Positions 1 to 7,600 are shown, counted from the first letter of the stretch. The stretch: DNA of 15,367 nucleotides from Nitrospira sp. (GCA_005239945.1 SBAY01000379.1:1-15367); one strand, 5' to 3'. Numbers and translations are program-made. The notes: a model not told the origin generated them from the sequence alone.

Positions 1-114
1 TAACCAGAAAGTTCTTTTTAGAATGCTCTCGGTTTTCCCTTGCCTTGTTTAAAATGTAGGTGTTTTTTTAGAAACTCATCCTTATATCGGATTTTCAATT
101 TAAGAAAATAGTTT

Positions 115-143
115 TTGACACAAGCCAAAAAAAATGCTATAAT
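115..143 (+). promoter_or_regulatory. Sigma70-type promoter of ilvD
   Basis: A perfect -35 box TTGACA (115-120) is followed by a 17-bp spacer and a perfect -10 box TATAAT (138-143). A TG pair one base upstream of the -10 (135-136) gives an extended -10. Transcription should start near 150, leaving a leader of about 200 nt before the ilvD start codon. The boxes are seen directly; promoter activity is inferred. Confidence 0.85.
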
Positions 144-149
144 AATTTT

Positions 150-352
150 ATAATTATACTCAACAGGGGCACAATCTGTGATTTTTGCAACTCAGATTCT
201 CAGTTCCATGGTTCACGATTCTATGTTCACGGTTGAAGGGTTGGTTTTCCAATCTTGAACCTGACAATCTAATCAGATACGGAATCGCAAATCATGCCCC
301 CTTCAAGTATAGATTATACCTTATTTTGAATATTCAAGAGGAGGAATGTATC
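150..352 (+). promoter_or_regulatory. Long ilvD leader with a possible leader peptide
   Basis: The transcript from the promoter at 115-143 would carry about 200 untranslated bases. AGGGG at 165-169 sits 8 nt before a GTG at 178 that opens a 26-codon frame ending in TGA at 256-258. Seven of its residues after the start are Ile, Leu or Val. A 6-bp hairpin (239-244 with 249-254, TTTT loop) overlaps the end of this frame. Branched-chain amino acid operons are often controlled by attenuation, so this may be a leader peptide, but I see no run of regulatory codons and no clear terminator/antiterminator pair. Part of the stretch (about 197-235) also resembles the wordy repeats found elsewhere in the window. 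No T-box signature was seen. Confidence 0.3.
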
Positions 353-2011
353 ATGCGGTCGGATTTAATGAAAAAGGGCATTGAGCGAGCCCCACATCGC
401 TCACTATTTAAGGCTATGGGCTATACCGACGAAGAGATAGCCCGACCGATTATCGGCATTGCTAACTCAAGTAATGAAGTTATCCCGGGACATATTCACT
501 TAAACGAGATTGTCGAGGCAGTCAAGGCAGGTATCAGGCTTGCCGGCGGCACACCAATGGAATTTTCTACCATTGGTATTTGTGATGGTATTGTCATGGG
601 GCACAAAGGAATGAAGTATTCCTTAGCCTCACGGGAATTAATTGCTGATTCAGTTGAGACTATGGCTATGGCCTATTCGTTTGATGGTTTGGTTGTCGTG
701 CCAAATTGCGATAAGATTATCCCGGGGATGCTCATGGCCATGTTGAGACTGAATATTCCGGCTATAATGATAAGTGGTGGACCTATGTTAGCCGGTGAGC
801 TGCAAGGAAAGGTAATTGATTTAATTACGGTTTTTGAAGGTGTAGGTGGTTATGCGGCCGGGAAGATTACAGATGAGGATTTGAAACAATTAGAGGATGA
901 GGCCTGTCCTGGCTGTGGTTCTTGTGCCGGAATGTTCACGGCTAATTCTATGAATTGTATGGCTGAGGTATTGGGATTAGCATTGCCGGATAATGGAACT
1001 ATTCCGGCCGTCCATGCCAGGCGAAAAAGACTGGCTAAAGTTACCGGAATGAAGATAATGGAATTGGTTGAAAAGCAAATATTACCGCGTGATATTGCTA
1101 CGGAGAAGGCATTCAGGAATGCTATAGCGGTAGATATGGCACTTGGTTGCTCAACGAATACGGTTTTACATCTACCGGCTATTGCCAGAGAGGCAAAAAT
1201 CACGATTGACCTGAATTTATTTAATGAAATATCCAGTCGGACACCTAATCTCTGCAAAATTTCTCCTGCAGGCACACATCACATTGAGGATCTGGACAAG
1301 GCAGGCGGGATTTCTGCCGTTATGGTTGAATTAAATAAAAAGGGATTGCTCGATTTAGATGCATTTACGATTACAGGTAAGCAGGTGAAGGATAACATCC
1401 AGGGAGCTAAAAATCTCAATCCACAGGTAATTCGACCACTTGAGGACCCTTATTCAAATAATGGTGGGATAGCTATTCTTTTTGGCAATCTTGCCTCTGG
1501 GGGTGCGGTAGTCAAACAATCTGCAGTAGATAAAAATATGTTGGTGCATAGTGGGCCGGCAAGAATATTCGATTCTGAAGAGGATGGAATGAAGGCAATC
1601 CTTGAAGGAAAAATAAACAAGGGCGATGTAGTCATTATTCGTTACGAAGGTCCTAAAGGTGGACCCGGGATGCGTGAAATGCTCGGTCCAACATCGGCAA
1701 TTGCCGGCGTAGGATTGGATAAGGAGGTAGCGTTACTTACCGACGGCAGGTTCTCTGGTGGCAGTCGCGGTGCGGCTATTGGTCACATCTCCCCTGAGGC
1801 ACAGGAAGGCGGCACAATTGCCCTCCTCAAGGATGGTGATATAATCAAGATAGACATCCCCAATAAACGATTGGATGTAGAACTACCTCAAACAGAAATA
1901 GACCACAGGCTTAGCCAGTGGAAAACACCAGATTACAAAATAAAAGAAGGCTATCTCTACCGCTATGCACAACAAGTTACCTCTGCCGGCACTGGGGCGG
2001 TGTTTAAGTAA
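353..2011 (+). CDS. ilvD: Dihydroxy-acid dehydratase
   Basis: Dehydrates 2,3-dihydroxy-isovalerate and 2,3-dihydroxy-3-methylvalerate to the 2-keto acids, the third common step of valine and isoleucine synthesis in the cytoplasm. The 552-residue product is the usual IlvD length. The Fe-S and active-site segments are clear: PNCDKIIPGM with Cys119, a CPGCGSC segment with Cys185, Cys188 and Cys191, and the C-terminal GRFSGGSRG and GHISPEA blocks. The N-terminal segment reads NSSNEVIPGH, with Gly where the plant-type [2Fe-2S] enzymes have Cys, so it resembles the E. coli [4Fe-4S] type; this subtype call is from memory of the family. ATG 353 is chosen because AGGAGG (339-344) lies 8 nt upstream and the family's N-terminus starts here; the frame stays open upstream to 185 without support. 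It is the only branched-chain gene in the window. Confidence 0.97.
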   Translation: MRSDLMKKGIERAPHRSLFKAMGYTDEEIARPIIGIANSSNEVIPGHIHLNEIVEAVKAGIRLAGGTPMEFSTIGICDGIVMGHKGMKYSLASRELIADSVETMAMAYSFDGLVVVPNCDKIIPGMLMAMLRLNIPAIMISGGPMLAGELQGKVIDLITVFEGVGGYAAGKITDEDLKQLEDEACPGCGSCAGMFTANSMNCMAEVLGLALPDNGTIPAVHARRKRLAKVTGMKIMELVEKQILPRDIATEKAFRNAIAVDMALGCSTNTVLHLPAIAREAKITIDLNLFNEISSRTPNLCKISPAGTHHIEDLDKAGGISAVMVELNKKGLLDLDAFTITGKQVKDNIQGAKNLNPQVIRPLEDPYSNNGGIAILFGNLASGGAVVKQSAVDKNMLVHSGPARIFDSEEDGMKAILEGKINKGDVVIIRYEGPKGGPGMREMLGPTSAIAGVGLDKEVALLTDGRFSGGSRGAAIGHISPEAQEGGTIALLKDGDIIKIDIPNKRLDVELPQTEIDHRLSQWKTPDYKIKEGYLYRYAQQVTSAGTGAVFK

Positions 2012-2125
2012 CGGAATATCAGTCTATTATCCTGTTTTTCTGAATAGTATGCAAAAAGTAATGATAACCAGTTAGAATTATACAGAATTTATTGGTTTTT
2101 ATCAATTTTTTCTGTTAGCTAAAAT
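2012..2125. other. Gap after ilvD, possible weak terminator
   Basis: AT-rich non-coding sequence. An imperfect inverted repeat around AACCA (2070-2074) and TGGTT (2093-2097), followed by T-rich sequence to 2111, could act as a weak intrinsic terminator for ilvD, but the stem is long, bulged and poor in GC. Nothing else is recognisable. Confidence 0.2.
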
Positions 2126-2163
2126 TTAAAAGTGGACACCTGAAAGAGCAAGAAAGTTAAAAA

Positions 2164-2318
2164 AATGTGGATAGTGACGCAATTGACGCTTCAGATGGAT
2201 AACTTGATGGACAACTCTTCGAGTTGCCCATAAGTTACCCACAATCGCTTGAATAAGTCTTTGACTTATTCACAATTGCCTGGATAACTCCATTGGAATT
2301 ACCCACACTATCCACATT
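2164..2318. repeat. Nested palindrome with DnaA-box-like 9-mers
   Basis: Inside the 272-bp element a multi-arm fold can be drawn. The outer stem is 2164-2176/2306-2318 and the second stem is 2179-2185/2273-2279. Arm 1 pairs 2198-2206 with 2232-2240 (one mismatch or wobble) and 2212-2217 with 2221-2226. Arm 2 pairs 2251-2259 with 2263-2271 perfectly around a TTT loop. Arm 3 pairs 2282-2291 with 2295-2304 at 8 of 10 positions. The stems are built from variants of TTATCCACA: TTATTCACA (2266-2274), TTACCCACA (2235-2243 and 2299-2307), CTATCCACA (2308-2316, and reversed at 2166-2174), with weaker 7-of-9 matches reversed near 2197 and 2281. Whether DnaA binds is unknown. Confidence 0.5.
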
Positions 2319-2347
2319 ACTACTACTAATGTTAAAAAGTTTTTCAA

Positions 2348-2374
2348 CCCCCCCCCCACCCCCAATCTTGGGGG
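2348..2374. repeat. C10 tract and CCCCC/GGGGG hairpin
   Basis: Ten consecutive C (2348-2357) are followed by a 5-bp GC stem (2359-2363 with 2370-2374) around the loop AATCTT. It lies in the right part of the 272-bp element, just inside its terminal repeat. Such a homopolymer tract is prone to slippage and to sequencing error. A weak terminator role is possible, but the following run is not T-rich. Confidence 0.5.
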
Positions 2375-2437
2375 CTTTAAGAAGTGTCCACTTTTAATTC
2401 TTAAATGACATTTTGTCAATTTTTTCTTGACTTTTTG

Positions 2438-2702
2438 ATGGGACAACAGACCATTAACTATTCGGGAAGCGTTCGCACTGTGGTAAGTGAAAATATAGTT
2501 CGGGCGACTTCGATAGGAGTGAGTGAAAGCGGAAATCTAAAAGTTAATGACAACTATTCGTTCTGACTGTGACGGCAATAAAACATTAGAAGGAATCTGG
2601 GCAAAGGTATAGGTATTGTTCAATATAGATGGTATATCCGAAGGGGAGTTCTTTGACTTAAACAAGCCCGAACTGTTTCTTTTGACAGACCATACTTTAT
2701 AA
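2438..2702 (+). pseudogene. Possible decayed coding stretch, unrecognised
   Basis: Two short frames look more protein-like than the surrounding repeats. The first, 2438-2566 (42 codons), encodes a Ser/Val-rich peptide beginning MGQQTINYSGS. The second, from ATG 2547, encodes MTTIRSDCDGNKTLEGIWAKV, stops at TAG 2610-2612, and stays open in the same frame to TAA 2700-2702 with a plausible peptide (VLFNIDGISEGEFF and onward). This would fit a small gene broken by a frameshift and a nonsense codon. I do not recognise the family, neither piece has a Shine-Dalgarno sequence, and chance open frames cannot be excluded. Confidence 0.2.
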
Positions 2703-2719
2703 GCGGAAGGCTAATATTT

Positions 2720-2826
2720 GAGGAGGTTGAGTAATTAAAAATTATGAATTAAAAATTAAAAATTGAGGAAAGAGAAAAGAATTTATGATTTTTAATTCAT
2801 AATTTTTAATTCTACGAGGAGGTTGA
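2720..2826. mobile_element. 85-bp palindromic insertion with 11-bp duplication
   Basis: The insertion proper is 2731-2815. Its ends are inverted repeats of about 27 bp: the left end begins GTAATTAAAAATTATGAATT, and the reversed right end reads the same apart from a two-base GA inserted after GTA. The 11-bp word GAGGAGGTTGA occurs immediately on both sides (2720-2730 and 2816-2826), as expected of a target-site duplication. The duplicated target contains the AGGAGG Shine-Dalgarno of hpt; the right-hand copy still sits 8 nt before the hpt start, so translation should be preserved. It is too short to encode a protein. Confidence 0.75.
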
Positions 2827-2830
2827 AAAG

Positions 2831-3358
2831 ATGTCTACTCAACACATACCAGTACTTATTTCAGAGGAGGCTATCAAAGAAAAGGTTCAAGAGCTTGCCT
2901 TACAGGTATCCAATGATTATAAAGACAAAGAACTATTAGTCATAAGTATCCTAAAAGGTTCATGGATATTTATGGCTGACATAGTCCGGAAATTAGAGAA
3001 GATAGGGATAAAATGTGATTTTATAAAGGCATCAAGTTATGGCTCAAAAAAGGTAACATCTGGAAAGGTCAAACTGACAGGGATAAATACCAAATCTATC
3101 AGAGGGAAACATATTCTCCTGGTGGAAGATATAATCGATACCGGCATTACCTTAAAGGCAATCAAAGGGTATTTAGAGCAATTTAATCCGCAAACGATAA
3201 AGATATGTGTCTTCTTAGATAAACCTTCCCGTCGTAAAGTAGAAGTAGATGTAAATTATGTAGGTTTTACCATCCCGGATAAGTTTGTTGTCGGTTATGG
3301 TTTAGACCACGCTGAACAATTCAGAAACCTGCCTTATATAGGATTCATAGAGGAGTAG
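2831..3358 (+). CDS. hpt: Hypoxanthine phosphoribosyltransferase
   Basis: Purine salvage enzyme that joins hypoxanthine (and usually guanine) to PRPP to give IMP or GMP in the cytoplasm. The 175-residue product has the family's usual length. The PRPP-binding loop VEDIIDTGITLKA carries the acidic pair Glu99-Asp100 and Asp103. ISILKGSWIFMADIVRKL matches the N-terminal PPi-binding segment, SSYGSKKVTSG the flexible loop, and FTIPDKFVVGYGLDHAEQFRNLPYIG the purine-binding and C-terminal region. ATG 2831 lies 8 nt after AGGAGG (2817-2822). No convincing promoter was found directly upstream; the 5' region is interrupted by a palindromic insertion. In many bacteria hpt neighbours tilS and ftsH, which is not so here. 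Confidence 0.95.
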   Translation: MSTQHIPVLISEEAIKEKVQELALQVSNDYKDKELLVISILKGSWIFMADIVRKLEKIGIKCDFIKASSYGSKKVTSGKVKLTGINTKSIRGKHILLVEDIIDTGITLKAIKGYLEQFNPQTIKICVFLDKPSRRKVEVDVNYVGFTIPDKFVVGYGLDHAEQFRNLPYIGFIEE

Positions 3359-3511
3359 TGCGATAACAGACTTGCAGTACAAATAGACAATTTGAAAGGG
3401 ATTTTTTATCACGAAATAACGAAAAGATGAAGGCACGAAATGGAATTTGAGGAGCTGTCAAGTAAAGATAAATTTGCCATAATGAGAATTGCTGAGTATT
3501 GCAAATAATGA
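3359..3511 (+). other. Gap after hpt with a 22-codon open frame
   Basis: This stretch holds one short frame, ATG 3440 to TAA 3508, encoding MEFEELSSKDKFAIMRIAEY and two more residues. It could be the N-terminal remnant of a small protein, but I do not recognise it and see no good ribosome binding site. The stop lies within the 9-bp duplication flanking the next inserted element. No other feature is visible. Confidence 0.2.
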
Positions 3512-3715
3512 CTTCAATTCAGACATTAGACCATAGACATCAGACATTAGACTTAAGTCGTAAGCGGTTAACCGGAAGCTTAAGCTTTCAGTTTTTTGAT
3601 GAGACAGGTGTTTATACATTATCTTTTTCTCCATCTGAACGCTGACGGCTGAACGCTGAATGTTTACTCTAAGTCTGATGTCTAAAGTCTAATGTCTGAA
3701 TTGAAGAAATAATGA
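3503..3715. mobile_element. 195-bp palindromic insertion with 9-bp duplication
   Basis: The insertion proper is 3512-3706. Its outermost 20 bp are perfect inverted repeats (3512-3531, beginning CTTCAATTCAGACATTAGAC, and 3687-3706); with two mismatches the match extends to about 31 bp. The 9-bp word AAATAATGA flanks it on both sides (3503-3511 and 3707-3715), as expected of a target-site duplication. The arms are made of repeated words such as AGACATTAGAC and AGACATCAGAC. The centre (about 3550-3660) has no open frame. It ends directly upstream of the promoter of the toxin-antitoxin pair. Confidence 0.75.
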
Positions 3716-3744
3716 TTGACAAAGTGTCTTTAGTGTCATATAAT
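3716..3744 (+). promoter_or_regulatory. Consensus promoter of the toxin-antitoxin pair
   Basis: TTGACA (3716-3721), a 17-bp spacer and TATAAT (3739-3744) match the sigma70 consensus perfectly. The start of transcription should be near 3751. The spacer contains two direct AGTGTC words 9 bp apart (3723-3728 and 3732-3737), where an autoregulating antitoxin could bind; that is inference. The -35 box begins one base after the duplication flanking the upstream palindromic insertion. Confidence 0.85.
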
Positions 3745-3777
3745 AGTATTCAAATGAGAATAAAAGAGATTAAAAAG

Positions 3778-4095
3778 ATGGAAAAGATAGTTTATAATGT
3801 CGAGGAGATGGCAAAAATATTAGGGGTAAAACCTCTGGCTATCTATCGGAGTGTAAATAAAGGCAAGATACCGGCAGTAAAGATAGGCAAAAATATTCTC
3901 TTTCCCAAGGATGTTATTCTCCAGTGGCTTAAGACTAAGGCTTGGGAGGGATACAAGGAAAAGGCTGAGGTAACTGAGACAAAAAAAAAGCCATTTGTCT
4001 TGAAGAAATTTCCCACCTTTCATTTAGGGGAAATCTATGAAGATAAGATTACCCGAAAGGAGATATATGGCGATTATTTATCTGATAGATTCTAA
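3778..4095 (+). CDS. Helix-turn-helix antitoxin of a PIN toxin pair
   Basis: A 105-residue protein starting MEKIVYNVEEMAKILGVKPL. Residues 3-50 match the excisionase/MerR-type HTH_17 domain: VEEMAKILGVKPLAIYRSVNKGKIPAVKIGKNILFPKDVILQWL in pieces shows the helix-turn-helix and the wing that reads DNA. The charged C-terminus (about 70-105), with FHLGEIYEDKITRKEIYGDY, would be the toxin-binding tail. ATG 3778 is preferred because the consensus promoter at 3716-3744 overlaps the codons after the earlier ATG 3712; ATG 3754 would be almost leaderless. The ribosome site (AAAGAG near 3763) is weak. The gene overlaps the PIN gene by 29 bp, the usual toxin-antitoxin arrangement, and probably represses its own promoter. 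Confidence 0.75.
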   Translation: MEKIVYNVEEMAKILGVKPLAIYRSVNKGKIPAVKIGKNILFPKDVILQWLKTKAWEGYKEKAEVTETKKKPFVLKKFPTFHLGEIYEDKITRKEIYGDYLSDRF

Positions 4096-4519
4096 TATAT
4101 TGGTTTACGCCGCCAATGAGGATTCCCCACATCAAAAACTTGCCTCAGGGATAATGGATAAGGCTACGACAGGCAAAATCAATGCCTGTTTGGCCTATCA
4201 GACCCTATACGAATTCTACGCCATCATTACTGATCCAAAAAGGGTAGAATCTCCCATTTTACCCAAAGAGGCCCAAGAGACAATAAGGCTGTATATGATG
4301 GCTTCAAATGTAAAGAAAATATTCTCCCAAAAGACCAATTTGCAAAATACATTATCCTTACTCAAGAAATACGAAACTTCAAAACAGAATATCTTTGATC
4401 TGGTTCTGATAGCCACAATGATGGACAATGGCGTAGAAGGCATTTACACTGCAAACGAGGCTCATTTTAAGCAGTTTGAATTCTTAGAGGTTATAAATCC
4501 ACTGAAGGTGTCTCAATGA
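4067..4519 (+). CDS. PIN-domain ribonuclease toxin, VapC-like
   Basis: A 150-residue single-domain PIN protein, expected to cut RNA with a metal-dependent acidic site and to be held inactive by the upstream HTH protein. The acidic positions are Asp8 (YLIDSNILVYAA), Glu49 (QTLYEFYAII) and Asp111 (NIFDLVLIATMM). The fourth position is Asn130 followed by Glu131 (YTANEAHF), where many PIN proteins have Asp. ATG 4067 is chosen because AAAGGAGAT (4056-4064) lies just upstream and the PIN fold begins at residue 4; the frame extends upstream to 4037 without support. It overlaps the antitoxin's 3' end, suggesting translational coupling. The exact RNA target cannot be read from the sequence. Confidence 0.82.
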   Translation: MAIIYLIDSNILVYAANEDSPHQKLASGIMDKATTGKINACLAYQTLYEFYAIITDPKRVESPILPKEAQETIRLYMMASNVKKIFSQKTNLQNTLSLLKKYETSKQNIFDLVLIATMMDNGVEGIYTANEAHFKQFEFLEVINPLKVSQ

Positions 4520-4671
4520 ATGAAACATACATGCCGACAAGTTGGCACAGAAGCGGATGAAAATACCAATTTACTCTGACGACTGGAGTTTAGGCTTTAG
4601 CCTTTTATGCCGATAAAATTCTAAAGAATTAACTCCAACAAAGCAGAGGATTTTCAGGTGAAAGACAAAAG

Positions 4672-7600
4672 ATGGAGCAGAATGTAAATATTACCAATAG
4701 CCAGAATATAACAATTATCCAGGCAGAAGAGGATGTTAAAGTGGCTCCGCAGGTTGCTTCTGTAATATCACCGAAAACTGTTAGTGTTGAGACTTCATCT
4801 GCGGAATCAACAAAATTATTCGATAATATTCATACAGGTAAGAATAAATGGTGTACTTACCTGGAGCAATATTTGAATGATTCTTGGGTATGTCAGTCTC
4901 TCTTGGATTATGTCTTTGGGACGATGCGAAGGCCTCGGCTTCGAGCAGCATGGAGTTTGCAGTTCTTCTCGGTCGAATTATTCGATAAAGCTGTCAAAAC
5001 AGTTTCTCCAAACATTCTTGCTGAAGATGACAAAAGGCTTTTATCTTCAATTCGTGCTCGCTCTGTATGGGATTTTCTTAATACACTCAGTAAAGGAGAT
5101 GATCCTGAAATGAGCAAAATCGCCAATCAAATAAAATCTGAAATTCAATCTCAGTGGGAAAAGAGTAAATTTCCTATAAAATCTGAGTCTATTAAAAGGC
5201 CACTTTCTGATGAGGAAGAGATGGAACGGCCTTTGCCTAAAGAGCCAGAATTAAAACAAGCCCATGTTCTTTTTATGGATATTGTTGGTTACTCTAAACT
5301 CAAGGCTGATGAGCAGGTCAAAACTATGGCGACTCTTAACCGGATCGTCAAAGACTGCCTGCCTGAGGAGAGACGGCTGATGCTCCCTACTGGTGATGGA
5401 ATGGCCATTGCCTTCCTTACGAATCCTGAATCTCCTCTATTGACTGCTTGTAAGATAGCCCCAAAGGTAAAGAAGGCAGGTATTCCCTTGCGGATGGGAA
5501 TGCATACAGGGCCTGTGTATCTGGTGGAGGATATAAAAAAACAGGAAAATATCATTGGTGGTGGTATCAACCTTGCCCAAAGGGTGATGGACTGTGGTGA
5601 TGCTGGTCATATCTTAGCCTCAGAGGAGATAGCCAAACCTCTTTCTGGAGTGAAAGAAGAGTATGAGAGATTATTTCATTATCTGGGTGAATTTGAGGTA
5701 AAACATAGACTAATACTCAAGATATACAATGTCTATGGCGAAGGCTTTGGCAATCCAGAGCCACCTCAAAGAACACCTAAAGGAGTTGGTAAAATAGCAT
5801 CCCTTTCTCTCAGCTTACACAACCAGACCCCACCTGAACCTAATTTTGTTGGTAGAGAAGATATGCTGAAGACAATCACTGAATGGTACAAAGACCCAAA
5901 AGTGCGAATCGGTGCATTGATTGGTTGGGGAGGGGTGGGAAAGTCTGCCCTGGTGAGAAAGTGGTATGATTCTTTGGAGTGCCTCGACCATGTCGATGCA
6001 TGCAGTGTCATGAACACTGCACTCCATACTACACTCCATCCTGATGGTATCTTCTGGTGGGGGTTTTATCGTAATGCCTATCTTGAAGCCTTCTTGAATG
6101 CCTTGTTGAAATATGTGAGTAGAGGAGAGATAGACCCAGAGACCATCAAGAGCACCTGGGAGAAGGTAGAAAATATCAAGGAATTTATCGTCAAGGTCGA
6201 ATATCTTATCATCCTGGATGGCTTAGAGCAGATGCAGAAATCAGGGGATGAGTTTGGAAGGATGGAACACCGTGAACTGACAGAACTGCTCCATTATCTA
6301 GCAGATGCACCTGCCTCAGGCTTGTGTCTGATTACTACCCGCTATCCGCTGAAGGATTTGGATGAATGGCAGGAGCAGGGTTACAACAGCCTATCATTGG
6401 TTGACTTAAGTCTTCCTGATGCCCTGGATATGCTAAAGAAACGAGGAGTTAAGGGAAATGATGAGGAAATGGAGGAGGTAATTGAGAGATACAAAGGACA
6501 TGCTTTGAGTTTGACATTGCTGGCTGGTTTTTTGAAGAAATACCATGGTGGAAATATAAAAGAATCGCCAAAGATTGAGTTTGTTCTCAGTGATGAGAAG
6601 AGATTCAAGGATGTGAACAAGCTATTAGGCAGGTATGCAGAGAAGATGAGTGAAGCAGAGCTTTGCTTTCTGAAGATATTTTCGCTCTTTCGTAAAGAAG
6701 TGACTGAGAGGGAGTTTTCTGGTGTCTTTCAGTGTAAGATGGGGTTCAATAATGCCTTGGTTAAGATGAGTGAACTTGATTTCAAAGACCTGGTTAATGG
6801 CCTTGTGGACTGGCGGCTTATCTCTTTTGATGAAGCAGAAAAGACCTACACAACCCATCCTCTAATCAAGGGCTATTTTGAATCTGCTTTTGATGAGAAA
6901 GAGAAGAAGCTGTGCCATAAACAAATCTATCAGTTCTTTGGTAAGCTTGCAAAGGATAAACCACAGACCTTAGAGGAGATGCAGCCTCTGTTTGAGCAAG
7001 TCTATCATGGGTGTTCGGCTGGGCTTTATGATGAGGTGTTTGATAATGTTTTTAGGGAAAAAATAGATAGAGGGGAAGCCTTCATTGTCCACAAACTTGG
7101 TGCTTGGGAGACTGCTTTATCCCTTGCCAGGACATTCTTTCCGAATAATGACCTTTCAAAGCTACCACTGGTGCGTAAGAAGCACATTCAGAGCTGGCTG
7201 CTCAATGAGGCAGGGCTGGCACTTCTTTCTACAGGTAGGCCAAAAGAGGCAGAGGAGGTTTTAGCTTGTCTTGCAGAGAGAGATACTAAGGGAGATGATT
7301 GGGCTGGCGCATCTGCAACTCTGCAAAACTTAGCTGAGCTCTGGTTTCGAACAGGTAGGCTTAAAGAGGCAAAAGAGGGTGCTCAAAAGGCGATTGAGCT
7401 GGAAGAGAAAGCATGGCATAAGCAGTATATTATGATTTCAAAAACCTATCTTGGTTGGATACTCCATCTCTTAGGTGAAGATAAAGAGGCAGAAAAGGAA
7501 TTCCAGCAGGCAGATGAGATTGAAGTAAAGATCAGTAGTCATCGGCTTTACAGTTTGCCGGGAGTCTTCTATGCTGACTTCCTCATCTCAACCAACCGGA

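Larger units (their letters stand above)
2126..2397. mobile_element. 272-bp MITE-like element with 14-bp inverted ends
   Basis: The ends are perfect 14-bp inverted repeats: TTAAAAGTGGACAC at 2126-2139 and its complement at 2384-2397. The outermost four bases at both ends are TTAA, which could be part of the repeat or a duplicated TTAA target. No transposase frame lies inside. The interior is strongly structured: a perfect 13-bp outer stem (2164-2176 with 2306-2318), a second 7-bp stem (2179-2185 with 2273-2279) and three hairpin arms. A C-rich tract follows at 2348-2363. The architecture fits a non-autonomous miniature element that depends on a transposase elsewhere. Copies elsewhere in the genome were not testable here. 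Confidence 0.6.

Noticed and set aside
185..352. 56-codon N-terminal extension of ilvD
   Set aside because: Not part of the IlvD family, no ribosome site at 185, while ATG 353 has AGGAGG at 8 nt.
850..1275. Antisense open frame of 141 codons inside ilvD
   Set aside because: Shadow of ilvD on the opposite strand; no ribosome site and no recognisable protein.
2164..2318. Chromosomal replication origin
   Set aside because: DnaA-box-like words are present, but they sit inside a terminal-repeat element and no dnaA, dnaN, gyrB or gidA gene is near.
2427..2460. Promoter TTGACT with TAACTA for hpt
   Set aside because: Spacing is 22 bp, outside the workable range, and the -10 is poor.
2474..2720. 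Purine-type riboswitch before hpt
   Set aside because: No conserved purine-aptamer core could be found; the stretch reads more like decayed coding sequence.
3712..3777. Longer antitoxin start at ATG 3712
   Set aside because: The perfect promoter at 3716-3744 lies within those codons, so they would not be transcribed.
4592..4608. Intrinsic terminator after the PIN gene
   Set aside because: AGGC/GCCT stem of only 4-5 bp followed by TTTTA; too weak to call.
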